A DNA stretch of 64,000 nucleotides from JAHEEL01 sp942491345 (GTDB lineage: Bacteria > Actinomycetota > Acidimicrobiia > Spongiisociales > UBA5794). Where the stretch lies: NCBI GenBank assembly GCA_942491345.1, contig CALOAN010000011.1, positions 248,001 through 312,000 of the forward strand, read 5' to 3'. Below are positions 32,421 through 39,683 of the stretch, piece by piece. The notes below the pieces were generated by a model, which saw only the letters and a program-made list of their open reading frames with translations, ran no database searches and was not told the origin of the DNA. Positions within the stretch are counted from its first letter, which is position 1, and every line of letters begins with the position of its first letter. Made by a program: the position numbers and the translations under genes.

Positions 32421-33403
32421 TGCTCGATGTATCCGATCTCACCGTGCGATTCGGCTCAACGATCGCAGTCGATGCAGCCAGCCTTGAGGTCGATGATCGG
32501 ACGATCCACGCCCTCATGGGCCCGTCCGGCTCCGGGAAATCGACGATGCTGCGTTCGATCGCCGGGCTCGAACCTCCGACCTCTGGCAACATCGCATGGG
32601 ATGGGCAGCCGCTGGTGGACGTTCCACCGCACCGGCGCGGATTCGGGCTGATGTTCCAGGACTATGCCTTGTTCCCCCACCGCACCGTGGCGGGAAACGT
32701 CGCCTTCGGCCTCCAGATGCAGGGCCTCGGCGCCGAAGCCGTACGCACACGCGTGGCCGAGATGCTCGAGCTGGTTGGCCTCCCCGGCTACGAGAACCGC
32801 ACCATCGGCACACTCTCCGGAGGTGAACAGCAGCGGATTGCTTTGGCTCGCACGCTCGCGCCGGATCCCCGGCTCGTACTCCTGGATGAGCCGCTCGGAG
32901 CTCTCGACCGCTCTCTCAGGGAGCACCTCTTGGTCGAGATGCGCTCGATCTTCTCGGCCGTCCATGCGACCGTCCTCTACGTGACCCACGACCGCGAAGA
33001 GGCGTTCACGATCGCCGACCAGGTCGCAATCATCCGCGACGGACGCATCGTCGCCGACGAGACACCGGAGAAGCTCTGGCACCAGCCGCCCGACGGATGG
33101 ACCGCCCGCTTCATCGGCCTCGAGAATCTGCTCCCGGCATCGAGCCTCGCCTCGCTTGGGTTGGAACCTCCATCTGCCGAGGTGACCACCGGAGTGATCC
33201 CGCCTGAGTCCATCGTTCTCACACCCAAAGGAGCACGAACTGCGACGGTGGCAGGAGCGCATTTCCGCGGTGGGGTGTACCGGATCGAGCTTCGTCTCGA
33301 TGACGGCCGCCGACTCGTTGCCTGGTCACCCAAGCGCCTCCACCCTGAATCGACAGCCCGATTCGACATCGACGCCAACCGAATCAGCTGGTTCGACGAC
33401 TGA
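32420..33403 (+). CDS. thiQ: Thiamine ABC transporter ATP-binding protein
   Basis: 327 residues. Walker A GPSGSGKSTM (about 34-43), Q-loop FQDYALF, signature LSGGEQQRIALARTLA (about 132-147), Walker B LVLLDEPLGALD and H-loop VTHDREEA. The ~110-residue C-terminal part is an OB-like regulatory domain (VIPPESIVLTPKGARTATVAGAHFRGGVYRIEL), longer than enterobacterial ThiQ and closer to FbpC/PotA types. Last gene of the riboswitch operon; thiamine specificity is assigned by context. Confidence 0.87.
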   Translation: MLDVSDLTVRFGSTIAVDAASLEVDDRTIHALMGPSGSGKSTMLRSIAGLEPPTSGNIAWDGQPLVDVPPHRRGFGLMFQDYALFPHRTVAGNVAFGLQMQGLGAEAVRTRVAEMLELVGLPGYENRTIGTLSGGEQQRIALARTLAPDPRLVLLDEPLGALDRSLREHLLVEMRSIFSAVHATVLYVTHDREEAFTIADQVAIIRDGRIVADETPEKLWHQPPDGWTARFIGLENLLPASSLASLGLEPPSAEVTTGVIPPESIVLTPKGARTATVAGAHFRGGVYRIELRLDDGRRLVAWSPKRLHPESTARFDIDANRISWFDD

Positions 33404-33961
33404 TCAGTCGACCAGTTCTGAAGTCATCACGACACGTCCGAAGTCAGCTCCGAGCGTGAGCGCCGTGTAGCGAGCGATCTCACGCGCGCGATACACCTGA
33501 TGGTTCGCTCCCACGATGTCGAACGTGTGGGTTGCGTCGAGAACGAACAGCATCTCGAATCCGAGATCGCTGCCGTCGCGGGCGGTCGTCTCGCAGCACA
33601 TGTTCGTCTGGATTCCGCACACCGCGATTCCCGTGACGCCGTGTTCGGTCAACCACCTCGCAAGGTCGGGTGCGCCCTTGAACGCGGAGTGGACGGACTT
33701 GCCAATCAACAGATCCGGCTCGCCGGTGACCACATCCTTGAACGAGTTGCCGGGTGTGCCCGGTGCTAGCGGCGACCCCGGCGTCGTCGAGTCGTGTCGC
33801 ACGAAGACGATCGGCCAGTTGTGGTCGCGCCACGCGCCGATCAACCGTGCAACGTTGGCCTCGCATTCGGGATTGTTGCGTTGACCCCAGGCGGCCTGGT
33901 CGTCAAACCCCTTCTGAACGTCCACGACGATGAGTGCGGTGCTGCCGCTCCAGTCGGTCAT
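33404..33961 (-). CDS. Isochorismatase-like cysteine hydrolase
   Basis: 185 residues. Catalytic triad pattern of the family: Asp in ALIVVDVQKGF (about 14), Lys in DLLIGKSVHSAF (about 88) and the Cys in GIQTNMCCETTARDGSDLGF (about 121). The cis-peptide segment precedes the Cys. Substrates of the family include nicotinamide, isochorismate, N-carbamoyl compounds and ureidoacrylate; none can be chosen. Coupled to the upstream SDR gene by an ATGA overlap (33958-33961). Confidence 0.85.
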   Translation of the reverse strand: MTDWSGSTALIVVDVQKGFDDQAAWGQRNNPECEANVARLIGAWRDHNWPIVFVRHDSTTPGSPLAPGTPGNSFKDVVTGEPDLLIGKSVHSAFKGAPDLARWLTEHGVTGIAVCGIQTNMCCETTARDGSDLGFEMLFVLDATHTFDIVGANHQVYRAREIARYTALTLGADFGRVVMTSELVD

Positions 33962-34863
33962 GAGTAGAACATCGGCCCGAGTTTGGCGAACTCATCGCGA
34001 GACGAGACCGGCACGATGTAGCCGTCCTCGATTCGAACATCGTCGACATGTTCGGCCACGTCCTCAATCGTGAGCGGGCCGTCACGATCCGGGTGTTTGA
34101 AGTAGCCCTCGCACAACGCCGTAAAGACGCGGCTGACCGAACCTCCGCCCACAGACCAGAGCTCGCCGCTGTACCGGTTCGCCTCGGAAGCGAGGTAGGC
34201 GACTGCTGGAGCGACCGAGTCGGCGTCGAACCGATCGGCCATATCCCCAAGGATCTCTTCCGTCATTCGCGTGTGGGCAATCGGCGCAACGGCGTTCACG
34301 AGCACGTCGTAGTTGGCACCCTCGAGCTTCAGCGCATTCATGAACCCGACGAGTCCGGCCTTGGCGGCTGCGTAGTTCGTCTGGCCGAAGTTGCCGAACA
34401 CACCCGATCCCGACGACGCAAATATGATCCGCCCGTATTGCTGCGCCTTCATCAGTCGGAACGCGGGCATGGTGACGTAGAACGCCCCCTCCAGATGAAC
34501 GGACAGAACTGCTCGGAGGTCGTCAACCTCCATCTTCGCCAACGTGCGGTCGCGCAGGATTCCAGCATTGGAGATGAGGATGTCGACCCGCCCGAACTCC
34601 TCCTCGGCGTGCGCGATGATCGCAGCACCACCCTCGGGATTCGCAACCGAGCTGTACTCGGCGACAGCGGTTCCACCGTTCGAACGAATCTCCTCCACGA
34701 CGGAATCAGCCGGGCTGGCATCGGCACCCTCGCCGGCCACTGAGCCGCCGAGATCATTCACGACCACCGACGCCCCGCGGGAAGCCAGCAGGAGCGCATA
34801 TTCGCGCCCGAGTCCTCCGCCGGCGCCCGTGATCACCGCAACACGGTCCTGAAAATCGATCAT
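33958..34863 (-). CDS. SDR oxidoreductase, 17-beta-HSD type 4 / MFE-2-like
   Basis: 301 residues. TGAGGGLGREYALLLASRGASVVVNDLGG (about 12-40) is diagnostic for the dehydrogenase domain of peroxisomal multifunctional enzyme type 2 and its bacterial stand-alone relatives. Next come SNAGILRDRTLAKM, SSGSGVFGNFGQTNYAAAKAG (Ser, Tyr, Lys) and a C-terminal ~80-residue extension typical of this group. Likely (R)-3-hydroxyacyl-CoA or hydroxysteroid dehydrogenase; the partner hydratase is not in the window. An SD (GGAG) precedes ATG 34863. The next 272 bp upstream contain no gene that I can support. Confidence 0.85.
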   Translation of the reverse strand: MIDFQDRVAVITGAGGGLGREYALLLASRGASVVVNDLGGSVAGEGADASPADSVVEEIRSNGGTAVAEYSSVANPEGGAAIIAHAEEEFGRVDILISNAGILRDRTLAKMEVDDLRAVLSVHLEGAFYVTMPAFRLMKAQQYGRIIFASSGSGVFGNFGQTNYAAAKAGLVGFMNALKLEGANYDVLVNAVAPIAHTRMTEEILGDMADRFDADSVAPAVAYLASEANRYSGELWSVGGGSVSRVFTALCEGYFKHPDRDGPLTIEDVAEHVDDVRIEDGYIVPVSSRDEFAKLGPMFYS

Positions 34864-35135
34864 CTTGCGTGCTCCTTGACGATTGACTGGATCGAACGAT
34901 AGCGAGCACGGGTGGCGCAGATCCCGTCAGCGCACCGGACACCACGGCCCAGCATCAGATGGTGCCACGGAACGCTCCAACGGAGAGGATCCGCCGCCTA
35001 CCGCGAGTGATGGTGCCGCTGAGGAACACACCGTCCGAGTGCGTCCGAGCATCGGCATCGCTGTCGGGGCGGCCGCTCTTGCGATCTCGCTCCCTTGCGC
35101 TCGTACTCCGCGACCGCGGACGGCCGGTACCGATA

Positions 35136-36344
35136 TCACGCGGAGGGATCGTCGATTGCAGCCGCCATTCGCAGCGGTGCAGCCAGCCCTCCTCGATCGA
35201 GGATCTCCACTTCATCGAGATCGAGCCAGGCCGCCAGTGAACGAAGCTCGGCCGCCAGCGCAGGCGCGACCCGTGCGGGCTCACGACCGGGTTCGATGTG
35301 TGCAGATTGCACGAGGAGGCGTCTCCCCCTGCGGTCGGCCTTGAGGTCAACGCGAGCCACAAGCTCGCCGTCGAGCAGGAACGGCAGCACGTAGTACCCG
35401 AACCGGCGCTTGTCCTTCGGAACGTAGATCTCGATCCGGTACCGGAATCCGAAGACACGTTCGACTCGATCGCGGTTCCAGATCAGAGAATCGAATGGGC
35501 TCAGAAGGCCGGCTCCCCGCGCGTGTCTCGGGAGAACGGCCGCCGGGTGAAGGTAGGCGGAGGTCCGCCATCCATCGACGTCGACAGGAACGACGGCTCC
35601 CTCAGCCGCGAGATCGGCAAGAATCGCCCGAGCGGTTGGTGTGTGGAGGCGGTGATAATCGGCAAGATCTGCCGCAGTCCCGATCCCGTGGTGCCGCGCA
35701 GCGTCGACGAGGAGGCGTCGATACGCCTCGGTCTCGTCCAGCCGCGGCTGGCGCACAGCCCACGCCGGCAGCACGCGTTCCGGCAAGTCGTATACACGTG
35801 CGAACGAACGGGTGCGGTATGCCGTGACTTCGCCCTTGGCGAAGAGCCACTCGAGCGCATGTTTGCCCGGGGCGTAACCCCACCAGGGCCCGCCGCGTTC
35901 CCCGGGATCCTCGAGATCCGACACCGTCATCGGACCCCGGTCGGCGACCTGCTGCAGAACACCCTCGACATATCCCGGCCGTTCATGAAGCAGTCGGCGA
36001 ACACTCCCCCACGGCTTCATCTCGTTCATCCGGAAGCCAAACGTGGAATACAGGCCGGCCGGGATCAGCGAGGCTTCGTGTCCCCAATACTCGAACAGCT
36101 CTCCCGAGCGAGCGGTCCACCGATCGAATGCCGATCGATCGTACGGACCGAGGCGGGAGAATATCGGGAGGTAGTGGGAACGCTCGAGGACGTTCACCGA
36201 GTCCAACTGGATGAGTCCGACTCGTTCGAGCACCCGCCGAAAATGCCGGACATCGACGCGACCCTTCGGACGCGGCGTCGTGAAACCTTGGGCTGCAAGT
36301 GCGATCCTTCGCGCCTGATCGGCCGTGAGCCGTCGTTGTTTCAT
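35136..36344 (-). CDS. YcaQ/AlkX-type DNA glycosylase (winged-helix family)
   Basis: 402 residues. The diagnostic segment GLIQLDSVNVLERSHYLPIFSRLGPYD lies at about 43-69 and holds the QxD/QxQ catalytic motif of YcaQ, followed by FEYWGHEASLIP (about 84-95). The C-terminal half has LLSPFDSLIWNRDRVERVFGFRYRIEIYVPKDKRRFGYYVLPFL, also characteristic. Homologues excise bulky alkylated purines and unhook interstrand crosslinks. GGAGG stands 8-9 nt before the ATG. Divergent from a plsC-like gene; together with lhr and imuAB it adds to the repair theme. Confidence 0.87.
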   Translation of the reverse strand: MKQRRLTADQARRIALAAQGFTTPRPKGRVDVRHFRRVLERVGLIQLDSVNVLERSHYLPIFSRLGPYDRSAFDRWTARSGELFEYWGHEASLIPAGLYSTFGFRMNEMKPWGSVRRLLHERPGYVEGVLQQVADRGPMTVSDLEDPGERGGPWWGYAPGKHALEWLFAKGEVTAYRTRSFARVYDLPERVLPAWAVRQPRLDETEAYRRLLVDAARHHGIGTAADLADYHRLHTPTARAILADLAAEGAVVPVDVDGWRTSAYLHPAAVLPRHARGAGLLSPFDSLIWNRDRVERVFGFRYRIEIYVPKDKRRFGYYVLPFLLDGELVARVDLKADRRGRRLLVQSAHIEPGREPARVAPALAAELRSLAAWLDLDEVEILDRGGLAAPLRMAAAIDDPSA

Positions 36345-36381
36345 CGTGTAGGGTCCTCCGCCATAGCTACGCTACCGATCC

Positions 36382-37125
36382 ATGGGTCGAACTCTGCGCG
36401 CAGCAATCAGGACGATTGTCCTCATCCCGCTCTTCTTCTTCTATACGTTGTCGCAAGCGGCCTACGTGATCTGGATCGGGAAGCGCAATCGTGACTCGCC
36501 GAAGATCGAGCAGACGATCCAGCGATGGGCCGGGCACTTCATGAAGATCCCGCCGATCGTGATGACGGTCGAGGGCGCAGGACACGTCGACCCCGACCGC
36601 CGCTATGTGGTTGTGGCGAATCACACGTCGAACTTCGACATTCCCGTGCTTTTCCGAGCGATCCCGACCCCCATCCGGTTCCTCGCGAAAAAGGAGCTCT
36701 ACAAGATCCCGATCCTCGGACCCGGCATGGACACTGCAGGAATCGTCAAGGTTGACCGTGGCGGAGCGATATCGACCAGGCAGGCGATCAATGATGCAGC
36801 CAAAGAGACCTATCGCCGCGGATATTCGCTGATGGTCTTCGCGGAAGGAACTCGCAGCCGGACCGGAGATATGGCGGCGTTCCACAAGGGCGCAGTCCGC
36901 CTCGCGATCGACAACGGTGCCGATCTCTTGCCGGTAGTCATCTCCGGAACGTTCGACATCAACCCGCCGGGATCGTGGTTCGTGTACCCGGGTCGTGTGA
37001 TCGTCACGATCCTCGATCCTGTCGATACGACCGACTACACGTTCCGGGACATCACCCCGCTGACGAACGAGCTGCACGACCGGATGCTCGCAACCTACGA
37101 GGAGATGCGGAACGCACACTCCTGA
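36382..37125 (+). CDS. 1-acyl-glycerol-3-phosphate acyltransferase family protein (PlsC-like)
   Basis: 247 residues. N-terminal membrane segment (TIVLIPLFFFYTLSQAAYVIWI). Acyltransferase block I NHTSNFD (about 76-82, family NHxxxxD), block II about VDRGG, block III FAEGTRSRTGDM (about 153-164, EGTRS) and block IV LPVVISGT. It should acylate lysophosphatidate or a related lysolipid at the membrane. TACGCT lies 8 nt before ATG 36382, a slightly long version of the leaderless spacing. It converges with imuB, the ends 10 bp apart. Confidence 0.85.
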   Translation: MGRTLRAAIRTIVLIPLFFFYTLSQAAYVIWIGKRNRDSPKIEQTIQRWAGHFMKIPPIVMTVEGAGHVDPDRRYVVVANHTSNFDIPVLFRAIPTPIRFLAKKELYKIPILGPGMDTAGIVKVDRGGAISTRQAINDAAKETYRRGYSLMVFAEGTRSRTGDMAAFHKGAVRLAIDNGADLLPVVISGTFDINPPGSWFVYPGRVIVTILDPVDTTDYTFRDITPLTNELHDRMLATYEEMRNAHS

Positions 37126-37135
37126 CGCCGCGCGA

Positions 37136-38608
37136 TCAGTCATAGATCCCCGTCAGCCAGGTTGCTCCACCCCTGATCTCGCAGAGGAACGCACCAGCCG
37201 AAGTCACGATCTGATACTGATCACCCGGCTCCTCACCTTTCCACCAGCGTCCAACCCGCCTCCAGGGACCTGCCCACGACCGGACCGTCACCCACCGGCT
37301 CCCCAGCCGGACCCGAGTCGGCATTCCTCCATCCCACTCGATGTGAAAGGGTTGAGGCGCAGGGGGCACCAGCGCCGGTGAAGGACCGGGGATCCGCCCC
37401 GGCCACGGTGCATCAGGGTCTCGCCGAGAGACCGGTGGTTCACCCCACCGGTGCCAGGCAACCCGGTCACCAAACTCACGGCCCCCCTGTGGGTGCGCCT
37501 GGAGCAGCTCATCCCGACCGAGGATCGCCTGCGTTTCAGTGAACGCGCGATCGGTCTCTGCCGCCGCTCGTGCATCTTCTCCGAGTGCGAGCTGTCGTCC
37601 CGCCCCCGAGAGATTCGCCGGCTCGATCCGAAGCGCGACCAAGCCGCCGTGTATCCCTGCCCCGACCCCGTCAACCCAGGCGCGGAGCTGCCATCGCACC
37701 CGATCAGCGATCGCTCGATCATCCAGCGGATCGGCGCTCAACCATGTTCGTGACCGAACCGTCCCGTCGGCAGCTTCTGCTTCCACCACGATCCGAAACG
37801 GAGCTGCACCAAACGAGGCGAGGGCTTCAACGAGCCGGCCAGCCATCGCTCGAGCCACGAACGCTGCCTGCTCGAGGTCTTCGAGCGGAGGCGAGAACCG
37901 CTCGGAGACGGTGAGATCGATAGGGAGATCGCGCGGGTTCAGATCACGGTCCCTGCCGGTAGCACGCCGATGGGCATCAAGACCGGCCGCCCCGAAACGG
38001 GAGGCGATGGCGTTGCCGGGGAGGCGTGCAAGTTCCCCGAGTGTTGTTATCCCGAGCCATCGGAACGTCGAGACCAGCTCTTCCCTGCCAACCGTCGATA
38101 TGTCAAGCGAGGCGAGGAACGCCTCGTCGTCTTCAACCAGAAGCATCGGTGGATCACCGGTTGCATTGACCGACGCTTGTTTCGCAGCGAATGGACCCTC
38201 GGCGACCCCGATCCGGAACCCGGCTCCGGCCACCCGATCAATCTCCTTGACCACCCGTTCGATGAGCGGACCCTCGCCGCCGTAGTAGCCGACGGCTCCA
38301 GCGACCGGCACGAAGACCAATCCCGGCTCTACGACCTCGACATTCGGGATGAGTTCCTCGATTGCTGTGACAACACCCTCGAACGCGACCATCTCGGCCG
38401 AGTGGTCACGTTCGACCGTCACAACCAGAGGGCAGATCCCCTCGGCCTCACCTCTTCGCATCCCGCGACGAATCCCGGCGTCGAACGCAGCAGTGTTTAC
38501 TGCTTCGACCCGACCGTCGGCGCCGATCGCCTGGCCGGGATCATCCTGCGACGCTCCGGGTCTCCGCAGCGGCCACTCCGGATACCACACGCAGAGTGTT
38601 CGAGCCAT
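37136..38608 (-). CDS. imuB: ImuB, catalytically dead Y-family polymerase of the mutasome
   Basis: 490 residues from ATG 38608 (SD GGAGG). The Y-family fold is recognisable (ARTLCVWYPEWPLRR, VNTAAFDAGIRRGMRRGEAEGICP, FVPVAGAVGYYGGEGPLIERV). The metal-binding carboxylates of active polymerases are missing, e.g. WYPEW where polymerases have a D-x-D/N strand, as in mycobacterial ImuB. A clamp-binding-like RQLALGE lies near 345. ImuB bridges the beta clamp, ImuA and DnaE2. It overlaps imuA by 68 nt, so the two are one operon controlled from the LexA box at 39343. Confidence 0.87.
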   Translation of the reverse strand: MARTLCVWYPEWPLRRPGASQDDPGQAIGADGRVEAVNTAAFDAGIRRGMRRGEAEGICPLVVTVERDHSAEMVAFEGVVTAIEELIPNVEVVEPGLVFVPVAGAVGYYGGEGPLIERVVKEIDRVAGAGFRIGVAEGPFAAKQASVNATGDPPMLLVEDDEAFLASLDISTVGREELVSTFRWLGITTLGELARLPGNAIASRFGAAGLDAHRRATGRDRDLNPRDLPIDLTVSERFSPPLEDLEQAAFVARAMAGRLVEALASFGAAPFRIVVEAEAADGTVRSRTWLSADPLDDRAIADRVRWQLRAWVDGVGAGIHGGLVALRIEPANLSGAGRQLALGEDARAAAETDRAFTETQAILGRDELLQAHPQGGREFGDRVAWHRWGEPPVSRRDPDAPWPGRIPGPSPALVPPAPQPFHIEWDGGMPTRVRLGSRWVTVRSWAGPWRRVGRWWKGEEPGDQYQIVTSAGAFLCEIRGGATWLTGIYD

Positions 38609-39293
38609 CGTCCTCCATCTCAATCGTTCGGGTCATTCCCCGCATGGCCTTCCCGGAAGCCATCAGCAGCGTTCTTCGCCGGTCGATCCGACCGTGTCCA
38701 TCAACAGCCCCGCTCCATGAGGTCTCGCGTGCTTCGAGCGTCAGGTGAGCAACACCGGTTGGTATCGCCCGATCAAGGGGTCGTAGCAGCAGAGGAGTCC
38801 CCCGGTTCCTGGCGAGCGCCGCGAGCTTCCGGATCGACGCGTCCTTTGCCCCGGGAGGGACCTCAGCCAGCACCGCCGCCGCACCATCCAGGAGCGCAGC
38901 AACGGCCTTCCCCCACCGGACGACATCCCGGCAACGGGCAATCACCAACCGGTCTGGTTCGATCCCGACTTCCCACGCGGCGAGGGGGCTCAGCCATCCA
39001 CGCACGTCGAGGTAGGCAACGGAACCGGTTCTGGCATGGTCGGAGAGCAGGATCAGCCCCAGCCGGGTCATCCCAAGCCCAGCATCCCCGGCAAGAACCC
39101 CAACCTGGCCGGGACCAAGGGACGGAAGATCAAGTTCCCAGTCCGGGCGCTGCGCGCTGTAGTCCGTAGTCCGTAGTCCGCAGTCCGGGTGCTGCGCGCT
39201 GTACTCCGTAGTCCGTAGTTCGTAGTCCGTACCCGAACCGGCATTGGGGGCAAGGTCTCGCTCGTCGCTCAAAACTGGCAACTCGCTCGCCAT
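38541..39293 (-). CDS. imuA: ImuA-type RecA-like SOS protein with repeat-encoded insert
   Basis: 250 residues from ATG 39293, chosen for its SD (AGGGAGGA); the longer frame would begin inside the LexA box. A RecA-like core begins at LGPGQVGVLAGDAGLGMTRLGL, where Walker A lacks its Lys (GMT for GKT), then VAYLDVRGWLSPLAAWEVGI and RLVIARCRDVVRWGKAVAALLDGAAAVLAEVP. Residues about 22-50 (TDYELRTTEYSAQHPDCGLR and TTDYSAQRPDWE) are translated from a 42-bp tandem repeat. In mycobacteria ImuA' stabilises ImuB-DnaE2 contacts. The family call rests on the operon and core pattern; sequence identity could not be measured. Confidence 0.78.
   Translation of the reverse strand: MASELPVLSDERDLAPNAGSGTDYELRTTEYSAQHPDCGLRTTDYSAQRPDWELDLPSLGPGQVGVLAGDAGLGMTRLGLILLSDHARTGSVAYLDVRGWLSPLAAWEVGIEPDRLVIARCRDVVRWGKAVAALLDGAAAVLAEVPPGAKDASIRKLAALARNRGTPLLLRPLDRAIPTGVAHLTLEARETSWSGAVDGHGRIDRRRTLLMASGKAMRGMTRTIEMEDDGSNTLRVVSGVAAAETRSVAG
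39139..39229. repeat. 42-bp tandem repeat (AGTCCGT words) within imuA
   Basis: Two copies starting at 39139 and 39181 of CAGTCCGGG(C/T)GCTGCGCGCTGTA followed by TCCGTAGTCCGTAGT words, plus a partial third run to 39229. Because the period is 42 bp (14 codons), the imuA frame is kept. Built from short words (AGTCCGT), like the CTCGGAT and CCAAGA arrays elsewhere in the window. Confidence 0.85.
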
Positions 39294-39336
39294 TTCGCCG
39301 GATTCCTCCCTCTCTCCGGCGATGTGCCGGGTACAC

Positions 39337-39342
39337 ACCCTA
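39337..39342 (-). promoter_or_regulatory. -10 box TAGGGT of imuA-imuB
   Basis: TAGGGT is contiguous with the LexA box. The transcript would start near 39330, leaving a ~37-nt leader with an SD to ATG 39293. The layout mirrors dnaE2, whose TAGAGT is one base from its LexA box. Confidence 0.5.
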
Positions 39343-39358
39343 TCGAACATATGTTCGA
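39343..39358. promoter_or_regulatory. LexA (SOS) box upstream of imuA-imuB
   Basis: TCGAACATATGTTCGA, identical over 16 bp to the dnaE2 box. It sits between imuA (minus) and dodecin (plus, start 39407), next to the imuA -10 box. Predicts co-induction of imuA, imuB and dnaE2 by DNA damage. Confidence 0.9.
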
Positions 39359-39406
39359 TTCACAAGTGCGGTATCCTAGAGATGTACCAACGAAAGGAGC
39401 ACGTGC

Positions 39407-39613
39407 GTGTCGATTGCGAAGGTGGTCGAGATCACCTCTACATCCCCCGGGAGCTTTGAGGATGCGATCCGAAAAGGGATCGCCAAGGCACAGCAGACCG
39501 TCGACAATATCCGGGGCGCCTGGATATCGGAGCAGAAGGTCGTGCTCGCCGAAGACGGGACCATCAAGCACTTCCGCGTCGACATGAAACTCACGTTCGT
39601 GCTCGACGACTGA
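39407..39613 (+). CDS. Dodecin family flavin-binding protein
   Basis: 68 residues, complete dodecin: SIAKVVEITSTSPGSFEDAIRKGIAKAQQTVDNIRGAWISEQKVVL, with the flavin-stacking Trp in GAWISEQ (about 36-42) and the closing FRVDMKLTFVLDD. Dodecamers store and protect flavins (or CoA) in the cytosol. The start is GTG 39407 with GAAAGGAG 7-8 nt upstream. Followed by a strong terminator. Divergent from imuA and so potentially affected by the LexA box, although the box is 48 bp from its start. Confidence 0.92.
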   Translation: MSIAKVVEITSTSPGSFEDAIRKGIAKAQQTVDNIRGAWISEQKVVLAEDGTIKHFRVDMKLTFVLDD

Positions 39614-39633
39614 CTCCCCCGTCTCAAACGCGA

Positions 39634-39660
39634 GAAGCCCCGGGCAACACCCGGGGCTTC
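39634..39660. terminator. Bidirectional terminator between dodecin and pnp
   Basis: A perfect 11-bp stem GAAGCCCCGGG / CCCGGGGCTTC with loop CAACA, between the convergent ends of the dodecin gene and pnp. The T run is short (CACTTGTTCT on the plus side). Confidence 0.8.
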
Positions 39661-39683
39661 CACTTGTTCTCGGTCGGCTCTCG

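Noticed and set aside
34883..35344. Plus-strand ORF in the gap between the SDR and the YcaQ-type gene
   Set aside because: It runs into the glycosylase gene antisense, has Arg/Pro-rich composition and no start signals; 34864-35135 shows nothing I can support.
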